From Myrica gale (Eukaryota; Streptophyta; Magnoliopsida; Fagales; Myricaceae): DNA of 64,000 nt. Shown here piece after piece: positions 33,142 to 46,199 of this stretch. Both the position numbers and the translations under genes were made by a program. Location of the stretch: positions 9,114,001 through 9,178,000 of the forward strand of contig OZ005608.1 in assembly GCA_963930655.1 (NCBI GenBank), read 5' to 3'. Under the pieces are notes generated by a model that worked only from the letters and a program-made list of their open reading frames with translations, was not told where the DNA came from and did not search any database. The stretch's first letter is position 1. Each line of letters starts with the position of its first letter.

Positions 33142-36100
33142 TCAAACCCTTTTGAAGAATGATAGAATGTTGCCTTGCTTGGGATCTTTCAAGTTCCCTG
33201 CCTTCTTGCTTCCTGCTTTGCCTGTAGGATTGGATGGGGCAATGTTTCCCGTTGCTGGTGATTTCTTAGCTGCAGGAGGCCTGGATTTATAAACCCCATA
33301 TTTAGAGCGTAGTCATTGACATCAAGAGTGCTATTATATAGAACAGTATAACATGAAGAATCTAGCACTAACAAGCATAATAAGTCCTCTGCTGTAGAAA
33401 ATCAACTTAATACAACACTAATGACTCAATTACTTGTGCCCACAAATTAACAACACAATTTCCTGGAGAGCACGAAAGAAAGAACTAAATCTACTAAAGC
33501 ATCTGAACTCCTCCTTGGACCTCTCCAGCACCATTTAGGCAATAGCTCCAAGTTCGATTTTCCTACATTATTTGTTGATGAACATACGGAGTAAATCACA
33601 ATATATTGACCAAGTCAAAATCAATTAAATATTGACCAACATCTTGGTTCCAATTGTTTCAATTCCACAAAAAACCTTGGAAGAAGTGGGCTTCGGCCCA
33701 GTAGGATCTGGTATGGATCTTTACGTGTGTTATTTGTTATCCCCATAATCCAATTGCATCGACGAAATGAAATGAATGATACATGGACCATTGAAAAACA
33801 AAGGACAAGAGAAGGAAGACTGTCTTTTGCTACGACCATCGGAGATCATGTTAACCATCAAACCAAAGAAGGCGTTTATCACTAGAAACCTGTACAAACA
33901 ACTTGCAATTTGTGACAGAAAAGATCTAGCAAAACATAAACGTTAAAGATGAAGAATATATTTAACCTGTTAACGGTATTGGACAATGCAGAGTTTTCAG
34001 ATTTTGTTGTAGTACTGCTGTCAGCTTTCTTCACTTCTGTCTCTTTCCCCTCCCAGATTACCTCAGTGACTGGATCAAGAACGAACTTCCAATTATTAAT
34101 AAGCAAGACAAAATTGTAAAGAGGAAGTAATACTAACAGAAATTCTGTATAAATACAGTTTGGTTCAACAGAGCATTCAGGGAAGTGTATGCAGAAGGCC
34201 ATTTTTATTTTTTAATTCCAGTTTTTCAGAATGAAGGTTTAGACTTTTATTTTAATGAGAGTAGTAGAATAAGCTTCTAGTAAATTATAATACGGTTTGA
34301 AAATGTGCCAGTAATATGTGCAAGAATAATCTCCAACATTAAACAGTCACCAAAATAACAGCTCCCTAGTGCTAACTGAATTTAGTACTAGTCTATTACC
34401 TAGGAAGAATATGGATAAGAATGAATTTAATTTACATATCAGTTAAAGTATAAAAGGTATCTTGACTTTATCAGTTTGATTAGGGTTGGGTTTAGCTAGA
34501 GAATTTCCAAAGGAGAAGCACCAGATCATGTGGTGTAAACAGGTCTCCTTGAAAACTATGGGCCTTAACATATGTACCTTCTCTTCCGCGCTCATCAATC
34601 CGGGTCTTCAACACTTTTCTCCTTTTAGGGGAGCTTGGAGCAGCAACTGTTGGTGTATCCTTCTTATTCACATCAATTTCTGGAATACAGCTTTGTACTT
34701 TCTCATCAGAGGAAGACACAGCTTTTGTGCTCTTGCTGGTAACTGAAGACTCCTCTCTCAATGGTTGGTTCGATTCTTTGCTATTAGCTATCCCTTCCTT
34801 GACATTGGGCTTATCTTCTATCTCTTCGTCAAAACTCATATTGGATTTCTGTAAAGCCAAAATTTTGGTACTTTGTTTCTGATCTAGAGATGATTTACTC
34901 TTCGGAGATGCTAAATTGACCGCATCTTCATTTTCTTCTTCATCTTCATCTGAGAAATCAAGAACAACCCTCCTTTTTCTACCACCTTCACCATTGGAGG
35001 CTCTCTTAAAGTTGACGTCTCGACCATCATCATCACTGCTGCCAACCTCTACAGCTTCACGAGCACATATATCAGCCTCTGCACTAACTGTTGTAGTAGA
35101 AAAGGAAAACACAATTAATTATTAATGGATAAAAGAGAAAGGTGGGCTAACAAAAATCGTAAATTGCAGGTTGAATTGCATTATAAGTTTCGTCTCAGAA
35201 AAGATTTTTCAGTACTAATTTTTCTTATATAGTCAGATAGATTACTTTAAATCTTACAGCATGCAATAAACCTGAATGGATACCAACCAGTGGCATTTGG
35301 AACGATATTATTATTTTCCGCAGGGACACAGTCCTTCGACTTTGCAGATGCATGACCCCAAAAATTTGCCAACGAACCTCCGGGACCTGAAGGGTTTTTA
35401 GCATTCTGGACACTCTTTTTTCCAAGGGGGACAGGTAGGAGTTTTTCTTTACCAGCAGGAGGTTTGGCATTGTGACCATGAATTCCTGTGCCATTGTGTT
35501 CACTTTTGACATCTTTTTGGCTAGGTTGCTGTACTTTATGCTGAGATTGTGGAACCTTGGTATTTTCATACACACAACTACTTTTCAAGTGCCCTGGGCT
35601 TCCAGCAGTTTTGGGCAGTTGATTTGAAATGCTAACAGGTGTTCCGTCCACATTCCGCTTGACAAATGAGTTTGAAATCCCGCAGAACCTGAAGAAGGAT
35701 TGCAGTAAGCATCAAGGAAGAACTTCAAGAGATAAAATTCAAGCATGTGTCCACCAATACGTAAAGATTGAAATTGCTACTCCAAAAAAAGAAAATGACC
35801 AATATTCTTTATGAACTTTTTCTCTTAATTTATTCAAACATGAATGTTCTATTGATCAAAGTATAAAAAGAACTTCTAGATGTATACAGTTCGCATCCTG
35901 ATTTTGACTCTTATGGACTTTTCTTTGTTGCAGATGATTTTTGGGTTGGTCTTCACTGCATATTTACACAAAATTACAACAAAGTGCACAGTGCAAAAGT
36001 ATGCTTTTCAACTGTTTCTCTTAGTCTTGAAAAGGAATGGAATTTGTCACCTGGCTGCCTAGAGGCTCATAGCTACAGTAACCACCTAGTTTGAAATAGG

Positions 36101-38567
36101 AGCCAAGACTACCAAGTTGTGGCTGAACTAGAAAGGCCATTGGCACCTTAAATTACAGTGAAGATTAACACATGGACACAAGCTCAAATCACAAATCCGC
36201 TCTAACCTGTTATCTCTCAAGCAATTGTCCACTGTAATGTGCTGCTTAAAGAGCTCTTCAGCTTGTACAAATTCAGCATTCCAAAGTGCAGCTGGATCCT
36301 TTGGAATGGATGTTTGTACACTATAAACCTGAACTGAGCAACTGCCGTCAAACTCTTGTTCAGCTTCTGCATGAATTTATGAAAAATGAGTCCAACACTA
36401 GTTTCTATTTTCTTATGTTGGCAAATCACTTTTATTTTACCATGAAGCAGAACAGAGTTTCTGTAGATTTACCAAAACGGTGTTCTTAATAGAACATACG
36501 CTTTTCTTTTATGCAGCACTTGCAACTGCAAGGGTGTGCTTACTATTAATTATTGAATGACAACAACGTAATAGTTTGGATTTTACTTATTCCATTTTCC
36601 ACGAGATCAAAATGTAAAACCAGAATCTAAGCAAGAGTCACTCACTACGGCCAAGTATCTCTCTCTCTCTCTCAAACACAATGGTATGCATCATGTAGGC
36701 ATGCACACTCCAAATGTTTCTCAAAAGTCCCCCCCCCCTCAACGGGATGGGAATAGTTAGAGCAACAACAGGGCCCCGGATTAAGAAACCAAACGATAAA
36801 AATAAAGCATGACTGAGAAGAAAATGATTAATTCATCCGCTTATATAAATAGTATGAAAGACTTTTCTGAGTCACGAACATAGTCTTCTTCTTTCTATAG
36901 ATTCCTTGCCCCCTTCATCCTCTCTCTTATTGAATTGATTGCAATATGTCGTTAGAAGCACAACCATGGCATGAAATCTTACCTGCAAGTTTGGGGCCGG
37001 AAACAAGCCTTATATGGTAATTTGGAGGACCACCTTTCAACCAGCCAGACAAAGTATATACAACTTCCAATCCACTTCCATGTTTTTCAACAAACTCCTG
37101 AAGCAACCTGTCATAAATACAGTCAACTACTTGTAAAATGAAAAATTATGCAAACTGCAAGTGCACAAACACGTACGTAATGAGGAAGATTCCTACCTCT
37201 TCGCAGCATTTGATGACACTAAATAATTGCGACTCAGCCACTTGTAGGAAACCTGGAAGAAAATGCTGCTTAGTGAAAAATCGACAATAGCATATCCCAT
37301 GCCGAACTCAGACAGCGTATTGAGCTTACAAGCTCTCCATGCAGAGTAGCAACTGATAAGGTAGGCTATGCAAGGAATACGATCATGCATTTTAAGTATG
37401 GTATGTCCACAACATCTATATAAGAGCAGTGGAACAAGGATCAGGACTCAGAAACCAGGGGTCTTTTACATGGACTCTAGAAGTACATAAGGTTTAGAGA
37501 GATATACACTAATACAAGCATCTGGTTTTCTGAAGACCACGTCACCTAAGCTTATAAGTCCCATTAGGCTGAACTTAGAGCCAATAGTAAAGCCTGAGGA
37601 TGGTTTTTGCATGCCAAAATTTTGACCATTTGGGTCTGCGGGGGGTTGGTGAAAAAATGGATTTAGTTTATGAGAGTTGGTAAAAAAGTGAGGAGGGAGA
37701 TGATTTGAGTGAATTTTTTATATTTATTGTAATAGAAAGATGCTTTGAGTGAAAGATAGATTATTTTACAATTATTTTATTTGGCCAAAATTTTGAGATG
37801 CCAAATATTTGGCATGCAAACACCACTGATCAAGATTAAGAACAAGCTCAAGGTAGATCATCAAACATGCTTGATCATTTCTGATTAAACACTCTTGCAA
37901 GTCTCACCTGATATAGGTACGATCGCAGTCAATGCTTCACACTTTCTTACTACACGGGATTGCTTATATCGCAGGAATCAATTGTCATTTGTACTGTTGA
38001 TGTTAACTCAATCTACGCACCTACTCTACCAAAAAGAGATGCCATAAAATTGAGTTCCTCATCCATATTTATTTATCATTCGCAATTTTCCAAATGTCTA
38101 TTTGACAAGACAACCAAATTGGGGGTTCCCATGGAGCTTTAAATCCACGTTGCTGACACTAATTTGTCTAATCTCTTCACCTCGGCCGTCTTTCTATAAC
38201 TTGTTTGACGTATAAGAAAGGGGGTGTGGGTGGACGCGGATATGTATTAAAGCAAATGCCTAGAAGACTGCAAACACGAAAAACAGCCGTTTTGCACCAG
38301 AAGAGGCGAATTCAACACTCAAAAAATTAGGCAGGGGCCAAAAGAGAGAGAGTTTAACCATCCTCGGGAAATTAGCACTATAGCCAACAAGAATTGATCT
38401 GTTGTACAAAATTGAGGAAAGATTACAGAAATTCGTAGTGGCTTCGGCAAAGAGTATTACGAATCTAGACCGAGAGAGAGAGAGAGAGAGGTAGTTACCA
38501 CTTGAAGTTTGTCGGAGACAAGGGATTGAATCTCTTCCAGTATGCCTAGGGTTTCGATTCCTGCCAT
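33142..38567 (-). CDS. POLD3: DNA polymerase delta subunit 3 (POLD3/p66), 8 exons, 520 aa
   Basis: Exons in transcript order: 38567-38499, 37252-37197, 37107-36983, 36366-36207, 35688-35288, 35087-34578, 34069-33967, 33280-33142; 1563 nt, all introns GT-AG, frame kept throughout. The N-terminal winged-helix part, which in the family binds the POLD2 subunit, reads METLGILEEIQ-like MAGIETLGILEEIQSLV, YKWLSRNYLVSSNAAKRLL, VEKHGSGLEVVYTLSGW, PPNYHIRLVSGPKLA. The middle is a long acidic/basic linker (VVLDFSDEDEEENEDAV, SPKRRKVLKTRIDERGRE). The protein ends QGNILSFFKRV (residues 510-520), a PCNA-binding PIP box (Q-x-x-I-x-x-F-F). Role: structural subunit of the replicative polymerase delta, nuclear. 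The start ATG is the first in the conserved MAGIETLG block. No defect seen. Confidence 0.96.
37602..37824. mobile_element. Short TIR MITE in POLD3 intron 1
   Basis: GGTTTTTGCATGCCAAA on the left faces TTTGGCATGCAAACACC on the right. The interior (GAGAGTTGGTAAAAAAGTGAGGAG) resembles the Harbinger-like MITEs at 20898 and 21508. No convincing target duplication at the edges. Confidence 0.6.
38471..38490. repeat. GA microsatellite in POLD3 intron 1
   Basis: Uninterrupted GA repeat of about ten units, close to the donor site of intron 1. Ordinary plant microsatellite. Confidence 0.85.
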
Positions 38568-39539
38568 ACTTCTTTCTCTTCTCCGAAAATTGAAGAAGAC
38601 AGAGAGTATTAAGGTATGGGATTTTGATACGACGAATCTTCTCCTCGAAATTAAAAAAAACGCGAATACTAAAGATGATAACTAATGAGTTTCCCTCCGA
38701 CAGGACACTCCTTTTCCCGCCATTCTCTGCGTCTTTCGTGGGGCCTCCTCACGAACGGTGGCTCCGCACGTGTCTCCGTGCCAATTGAAATATTTTCAAA
38801 ATTTTCTATATTCCAAAATTTTGATTAACCAAACGTGACAAAATTTTGGGCACAAGATTTTCACAACTATTTTTAGGTTGACAATTTTATCCCTGACTTT
38901 TGTTTGTATTTTGATACTATTGCCCTCATTTTTTAATTTGAAAATATTAAATTTTTTTAATATAATTTTCAGTTATCAAACATGACTTGAAGTAACGTTG
39001 AGTCGTAATTTAAGGAGATAAAATTACTTTTCCAGTAAAAAATACGTTACAATTTCTTACACCCACCGTACGTGTAATTCCTTTTACCAATAGTTTCGAT
39101 ATTATTTTTCCTATTTATTTATTTTTATATCCCTTCATTAATGCTTCACTCTGCGAATTCCATTCCTTCGAAATTAATCGTCATGCAGGCTTCCTGTAAG
39201 TATCGATTGATTTGAGTCTTTGATTGCGGTCTGTTGGTTAATTTATACGACATGCATCAATGGGAAGGCCACCATTAGCCTCATGGGATCCACATCATGC
39301 GAAAGGAGAGAATCGAATTATTCTGAACCGATCAGGGGCAGAATAATTATCTGAACCGATCATAGCCTTTGGAACTTGATAGCTTTTTTGAAGTTCCCCT
39401 CTTTTATTAATACTTATCCGAAAATAATTAATATTCCCATTTTAGATCACTGAAGTTTACAATCTTCGCTTGGCATGAAATAATATGGATGGAGAAGATC
39501 ATCATGATTATTTTCTCGAACCTCCTTCTGTGACGATAA
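38568..39539. other. POLD3 upstream region and AT-rich spacer
   Basis: The first 200 bases hold the POLD3 leader and promoter, including CCCGCCATTCTC on the plus strand at about 38717, which reads GAATGGCGGG on the minus strand and resembles an E2F site (TTTSSCGC-like only in part). The rest is AT-rich with no feature recognised. Confidence 0.4.
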
Positions 39540-39847
39540 ATAATTGCGTATAAAAGTTCGATCCAGGTGTCGGGGACACCAGCTAGACACCAATGACTAC
39601 GATCGTCTCCTTCTTTCCCATCGGAACCATAAATAGATGGTGTCCATCTTTCCTCAGCTGTGATAATGTAGTCACGTCGAGCAACGTGACAGGCGTTAAC
39701 GTTTTACTCAACACATCTTTAACCACAGTCGTGGCCGGCGGCAAGCCACCTGGATACGTTGAACCACTCACCGGCGCTGCGTTTGTCCACTGCAGGTTGT
39801 AGACTTTGTCGAATTCCACTCTTCACTACGGCTCCACCACCCATAAC

Positions 39848-40423
39848 TGTTGAAAGTAGGAGTCCCACATTGCTTAGCAATGTGGGGTGTGTGAGTTTGT
39901 AGGCTTATAAATAAAAGCTCATTTGTAATGTTTTAAAATATAAGTGAGTTAACACAATTAATCCAATTGAGTCTTCCCTTAATAAATGTCTCACTTATCA
40001 AGTATAAAATTTTTATTTCTAACATGGTATCAGAGCAAGGTTTTCGGCTTAGTCCGGTTACTTCCTTGCGACCATCCGGCTTAGTACCGACAACTTTTCC
40101 GGCTCCGTACCAGCTTTCTCCCGGCTCAGTACCGGCGACCATCCGGCTCAGTACCGGCTTTCTCTGGCTCAGTACCGGCAACCTCCCGGTTCAGTATCGG
40201 CATCCTCCCAACGCAATACCGGCGACTTCCCGGCTTAGTACCGGCAATCTTTGTAATTTTTTTTCCTGTAATTTTTTTTTGTAACTTCAAACTCAAGATT
40301 TGTCGGTTTGTCCACCTTGAGTTTGCGGGGGAGTATTGAAAGTATGAGTCCCACATTGCTTAGCAATGTGGGGTGTGTGAGTTTGTAGGCTTATAAATAG
40401 AAGCATCACTCCTACTTTCAACA
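39848..40423 (+). mobile_element. TRIM-like miniature LTR element
   Basis: Starts TGTTGAAAGTAGGAGTCCC; left LTR 39848-40024, then the primer-binding site TGGTATCAGAGC (40025-40036), a purine tract GCGGGGGAG (40325-40333), and a shorter right LTR 40334-40423 ending TTTCAACA. ATAAC (39843-39847) and ATAAT (40424-40428) flank it, 4 of 5 equal. The interior carries no gag or pol, only a GC-rich tandem array of GGCTCAGTACCGGC-type units (about 40045-40255). Fossil, non-autonomous by design. It sits at the edge of the last TBL pseudogene exon. Confidence 0.8.
40045..40255 (+). repeat. Tandem array inside the TRIM-like element
   Basis: About eight degenerate units of 22-30 bases, each with a core GGCTCAGTACCGGC or GGCTTAGTACCGGC, separated by CT-rich spacers such as TTTCTCC and GACCATCC. 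The GC-rich units differ sharply from the AT-rich surroundings. The frame through it is open (39967-40284), a by-product of the repeat. Confidence 0.7.
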
Positions 40424-40912
40424 ATAATCAGAATTAAGCTTGGAGATCAGTTCTTCTTTCTTCTTTAGAAGTCCGGATCGACTAAAAACTTACTTGTGTA
40501 CGGATAACATTAGACGCAAGATCTTGCAGAAAAGGGATTAGAAAACTTATAACATATATCCTAGTAATTTGCTTACTTGAAATGCGTTGGAGAAATGCCT
40601 TGAAAGAAGACTTGCGTGATTTTAGGATCAACATTAGAGTCCACCCACTTTGAACCAAGTGGTTAGCCCCTTCTCAAATGCAACCAAACGATCCATGTCT
40701 TTCGATATTTGATCTCCTTCTTGAATATAATCTCATCTACAACTTAGAAAAAGCACATGGCCTGTTAATTAGTACCTGTTATAAAGCACCAAAAGGCCTC
40801 TATTAACTCGTGAAGCACCTTACGGTTGTTTGCTTCCATTATGGAGCCACCATTGCCAGGTGTTGAAGATAAGCATTTCATATCCTTTCCATGCATCTTC
40901 ATTGGTAATGGA

Positions 40913-43900
40913 TGTTGAGATCATACGCCTATATCTAAAGCTTCCCATACATAGACTTATTCAACCTCGATTCTAGCTCTTTACCATGATTCCAGGAGAA
41001 CCGTTTCTATTGTGTAATTGATTTTGTCAGTTTCTATTGTGTAAATGCTTTTGTCTGTTTCTATTGTATAATTGATTTTGTAATTATGTTTTACATTTTA
41101 TAAATATAGAATACTCACCCACGTTCAAGGTGTGGTGATTTACCAAACCTTCTCATGGTATCAGAGGAACAATCGGATTAACCTCCAGATCCTGTTTTTT
41201 TTCCATGGCCACCGAAGCTTCCTCCTCTGTTCTCCCCTTCAATACTCCCATTCATATGATCACAATCAAGCTTTCTTCCACCAACTATCTTCTCTGGCAT
41301 AGTCTCATTCTTCCGCTCATTGAAAACCAAGAATTACTTGGTCATATTGACGGTTCCATCGTCCCACCTCCGCAATTTGCAGCTGCCACCTCTCAAACAC
41401 CTACCAAGGAATACCTGGTGTGGAGGGCTGCTGACCAACGCCTCCTTTGTCTCCTTCGATCCTTTCTCACCGAAAAGGCCCTGGCTAAAATAGTTGGTCT
41501 CTCGACTGCCCGCGATGTATGGCTTACCTTGGAGACAACTTTCAACCATCGTTCCAAAGCTAGAGAAATTCATCTTAAAGATGAATTGCAGTTAATCAAA
41601 CGAGGAACCAGATCTATGGCTTCCTTTGCCCGCACCTTCAAAACCCTTTGTGATCAGCTTCATGCCATCGGTCGTCCCGTTGATGACACCGACAAGGTCC
41701 ACTGGTTCCTCCGTGGCCTCGGTACCGATTTCTCGAGTTTTTCCTCTGCCCAGATGGCTCTCACCCCTCTGCCGACCTTTGCTGATCTCGTCTCCAAAGC
41801 TGAGAGTTTTGAAATATTTCAGAGGTCACTCGAGCCCACCGCACCAGCTGCTGCCGCATTCCTTGCCTCTTCCAATGGTTCAAACTAGCGCCCTCCTTCC
41901 CGCACCAACAGTCACGGCCGCCACAACTCCTCTCGTGGTCGCACCACCTCTTCCAGTCATGGGCGTCGTCCTCCCCGTTGTCAGATCTGTCACATTGAAG
42001 GCCACTAAGCTGATCGGTGCAACCAGCGCTACACCCGCAGTGACTCCGCTGCCCATCTTGCCAAGCATTCACTGGATCTTGTTCCCTCAATGATCCTGCA
42101 CGCTCTGAGTGGTTTTTAGATACTGGAGCTTCGGCCCACATGTCTAATGACCCCTCTGTCTTGGATCAGCCAACACCCTATGCTGGTAAGGACTCTGTAA
42201 TAGTGGGAAATGGTGCCTCCTTACGTATCACGCATACTGGTAGTCTCTCCCCTGCTCCTGATGTTAATCTATTAGATGTATTAGTTGTTCCACACCTCAC
42301 CAAAAATTTACTTTCCATCAGTAAATTAACATCTGATTTTCCTTTGGCGGTTACCTTTACTGTCAATCTTTTTTCTATTCAGAATCGTCACACAAGACGG
42401 GTGGTAGCAACCGGTAAGAAGGTTGGCGGCTTATATGTGCTAGAGCGCGGCAACTCGGCCTTTATTTCTACTCTCAACAATAAAACATTACATGCTTCCT
42501 ATGATTTATGGCATGCTCACCTTGGACATGTAAATCATTCTGTTATTTCCTCTCTAAATAAAAACGGCCATCTCTATCTCACCTCTTTGTTGCCATCTCC
42601 TCAATTATGTAATACATGTCAACTTGCAAAAAATCATCGCTTGCCATATCCACGTAACGATCGTAGGTCCTCCTCTGTTTTAGACCTAATTCATTGCGAT
42701 ATTTGGGGCCCGTCTCCTGTCAAATCAAATTCGGATTTTCAATATTATGTCATTTTTATTGATGATTACTCTCACTTTACTTGGCTTTATCCTCTAAAAT
42801 TTAAATCTGATTTTTTCAATGTTTTCATCCAATTCCAAAAATTTGTGGAGACTCAACATTCTACACGTATTAAAATTTTCCAGAGTGATGGTGGGGGTGA
42901 ATTCACAAGCTTTTGCTTCACTGCTCATCTTTGTACCTCCAGCATTCATCATCAGTTTTCCTGTCCCTATACCTCTGCTTAAAATGGTCAAGCTGAACGC
43001 AAACACCGCCATGTGACTGAAACTGGTCTGGCCCTCCTCTTTCACTCTCATCTCTCCCCTCGCTTTTGGGTTGACGCCTTTAGCACTGCAGCTTACATCA
43101 TCAACCGTTTGCCTACTCCCCTTCTTGGTGGTATGTCTCCTTTTGAGCTTTTGTACGGTTCCTCTCCTAATTATGCTAATTTTCACCCATTTGGTTGTCA
43201 TGTTTATCCTTGTTTGCGTGATTATATGCCTAATAAATTTTCTCCTCGCAGTATTCCTTGCATTTTTTTAGGTTATAGTCCATCTTATAAAGGCTTTCGA
43301 TGTTTTGATCCCCTTACCTCTAGGCTCTATATCACCCGCCATGCTCAATTTGATGAACACCATTACCCCTCCCTCGCCACTTCCCCGGCTCAATCCCTTA
43401 CTTCCCTCCACTATTCCAATTTTTTGGAACCCAGTCTTCTCCGCATTGAAACCCCTTTGTTCTCTCCTGCACCTCATTCTTCCTCTATTACTCAGTCCGA
43501 ATCCACCCCGTGTGCTATTTGTACTGATCCTATCCATGAGCCTTTGCAAGATACTGATACTTTTGCAGGTTCCTCTCGGTCGCTCCCTGTAGCACTCCTG
43601 AGACCCAGATGGCTCCACCTACTGAGACCCAGACAGCTCCTCCTGTTATTGGCTCACATCCCATGCTCACCCTTGCCAAGGTCTGGTGTTTCTAAGACTT
43701 GTCATCCTGCGGATTTTGCTGTTTTGGGCTCCTCTGGCCTTCTTTCAGCCCTTCTTGCCTCCACTGAGCCTAAAGGCTTCAAATATGCCGCTAAGAATCC
43801 TGCATGGCTTGACGCCATGGATGAATAAGTTTGAGCTCTTCAAAATAATCGCACTTGGATTTTGGTCCTTCGCCCTACTAACACCAATATTGTGGGCTCC

Positions 43901-45561
43901 AAATGGGTATTCCGAACCAAATATCTTCCTGACGGCTCTATTGAAAGGCTCAAAGCTCGCCTTGTCGCCAAAGGTTATACTCAGGTCCCTAGTCTTGACT
44001 ACACAGATACTTTTAGCCCTGTCATCAAGGCTACTACCGTACGTGTTGTACTTTCTCTTGTTGTGGCAAATCAATGGCCCCTTCGCCAACTTGACGTCAA
44101 GAATGCCTTCCTCAATGACTATCTCACTGAAACTGTCTATATGGAACAACCTCCTGGCTACATTGATCATCGTTTCCCTAATCATGTCTGTCAGTTGCAG
44201 AAAGCTCTCTATGGTCTCAAGCAAGCTCTTCGTTCCTGGTTTCAGCATTTTAGCTCTTTCCTTCTTCAACTTGGATTTACTTGCAGTCGTGCTGACACAT
44301 CTCTATTTGTCTATCAAAAGCATTATGCAATTATCTATTTGTTTCTTTATGTTGATGACATCATTATTACTGGCAACAACTTATCTCTTCTTGACAACTT
44401 CACTTGTAAACTCAATTCTGAGTTTGCCACCAAAGACTTAGGTTCTCTCAGCTACTTTCTTGGTCTTGAAGCCTCCCCTGTTGCTGATGGTCTCTTTCTT
44501 AGTAAACTGAAATATGCTCGCGATATTCTTACTCGCGCCCAGCTACTTGATAGCAAACCGGTTCCAACTCCCATGGTTGTTTCTCAGAATTTATCTGTTG
44601 ATGGTCCTCCGTTCTCCGATCCAACACTTTACTGATCTCTTGTTGGAGCACTTCAATATCTGACCATCACGCACCCCGACATTTCTCATGCTGTCAACTC
44701 TGTTAGCCAATATCTTCATTCGCCCACTGAGGACCACTTTCTAGCGGTTAAGCGCATTCTTCGCTATGTCAAAGGCACTCTCCATTTTGGCCTTCAATTT
44801 CGTCATTCCACCACTCCTGTTGCTCTTACTGCCTATTCTGATGCTAATTGGGCTGGTTGTCCCGACACTCGTCACTCTACTTCGGGCTACTCTATTTTTC
44901 TTGGGAACAATGTAGTCTCTTGGAATGCTAAAAAGCAGTCTACTGTCTCCCGTTCAAGTTGTGAATCTGAGTATCGTGCTTTGGCCCACACCGTTGTTGA
45001 ACTCCTTTGGCTCACACATCTCCTCAGTGATCTTCGGGTTTCCATTCCAACCCCGCCTCTCCTTTTATACGACAATAAGAGTGCACTCTTTCTGAGTTCC
45101 AACCCAGTCTCCCACAACCGCGCCAAGCATGTTGAACTAGACTACCATTTTATTCGAGAACTTGTTCTTGGCGGCAAAATTCACACTCAATATGTGCCTT
45201 CTCATCTTCAGATTGCCGATATTTTCACCAAAAGTGTTCATCGGCCTCTCTTTGAATTTTTCTGCTCCAAGCTTTACGTCCATTCCAATGCGACGCTCAG
45301 CTTGCGGGGGGGGGGGGTGTTGAGGATCATACGCCTATATCTAAAGCTTCTCATACATAGACTTATTGAACCTCGATTCTAGCTCTTTACCTTGATTCCA
45401 GGAGAACCGTTTTTATTGTGTAATTGATTTTGTCGGTTTCTATTGTGTAAATGTTTTTGTTCGTTTCTATTGTATAATTGATTTTGTAATTATGTTTTAC
45501 ATTTTATAAATATAGAATACTCACCCACGTTCAAGGTGTGATGATTTACCAAACCTTCTCA
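40913..45561 (+). mobile_element. Ty1/Copia retrotransposon with both LTRs
   Basis: LTRs 40913-41155 and 45318-45561, both TGTTGAG...CTTCTCA; ATGGA duplicated on both sides (40908-40912, 45562-45566). Primer-binding site TGGTATCAGAG at 41156; G-rich polypurine tract up to 45317. Parts in Copia order: gag (41205-41888), protease with a DTGAS motif (about 42115), GAG-pre-integrase and integrase core (about 42500-43300), reverse transcriptase with the YVDD box (about 43860-44400), RNase H (about 44820-45250). Broken, with roughly five interruptions in the coding part. The LTRs differ at about 10 of 243 positions by eye, about 4%, so the insertion is fairly young (a few million years at usual plant rates). 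Lineage perhaps Ale/Retrofit-like. Inserted in an exon of the TBL pseudogene. Confidence 0.95.
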
Positions 45562-46199
45562 ATGGAGTCTAGCTTTAGAACGATGCCAATCTTTTCTTGC
45601 ACTACATAAACCAGAAATGCATTACGCGACAACGACACAGAAATGCCATAGTCCTGCAACGTACACCCGATTGATTCCTATATACTTGATTAGTGTTCTC
45701 CAAGTACCTGCCGGTGCAAGCCTACACACGAAAACACATTTGCAGAACCAAAAAGGGGAGATAGAAACGGAGAGAGTTCACAAGAACAATTCCAAGTTCT
45801 TGTGGTCGATCGGTCAGTTGAGGACAAAGGACGTCACAACCGTAAAATTTGTTGACAGGATCCCCATTGTTTTGTTGTCATAAGTTGCCAAACGTGCATG
45901 ATGGTAAAATGGAATGAAGATTCATGTCACTACAAAAAATTTTGGGGTAAACTCATAGTTAGCTCCATAACTTTGGGACAAAATCAAGTTACTACCTTTA
46001 TTTTCCAAACCAATAATTTGATACCCCTATGTTTCAAAATCACTCAATCCTCGCCCCCCGTTTAAATTCACCGTCAAATGAGAAGGTTTTTCGTGAAATT
46101 ACCAGAATGCCCTTGATAAGTGATTGGTGGATGACCAGACTGCCCTTACTTTAGTTGTTGACGTACGACTCTAATTCCCCGCCACACAGCGCCACCAGG

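Larger units (their letters stand above)
39540..45661 (-). pseudogene. Trichome-birefringence-like (TBL) pseudogene, split by a Copia element and a TRIM
   Basis: Minus-strand pieces in order: 45661-45562 (QDYGISVSLSRNAFLVYVVQ), 40912-40824 (AWKGYEMLIFNTWQWWLHNG), 40736-40577 (DYIQEGDQISKDMDRLVAFE, then DSNVDPKITQVFFQGISPTHF) and about 39845-39540 ([42 protein letters not shown]). These are the middle and C-terminal parts of a plant TBL wall-polysaccharide O-acetyltransferase, with the DxxH-like motif as [12 protein letters not shown]. Introns are kept (for example 40737-40823), so it is a decayed gene and not a retrocopy. Besides the insertions there is a Trp-to-stop change in the second piece's successor (PxDYIQ for PWDYIQ) and at least three frameshifts. 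The N-terminal exon is not found. Confidence 0.85.

Noticed and set aside
34916-35125. Ser-rich plus-strand frame over POLD3
   Set aside because: Antisense shadow of POLD3 exon 6, where the acidic Asp/Glu/Ser linker reads as Ser-rich on the other strand.
40025-40036. TGGTATCAGAGC as part of a tRNA gene
   Set aside because: It is only the initiator-Met-tRNA-complementary primer-binding site next to an LTR; the rest of a tRNA is absent.
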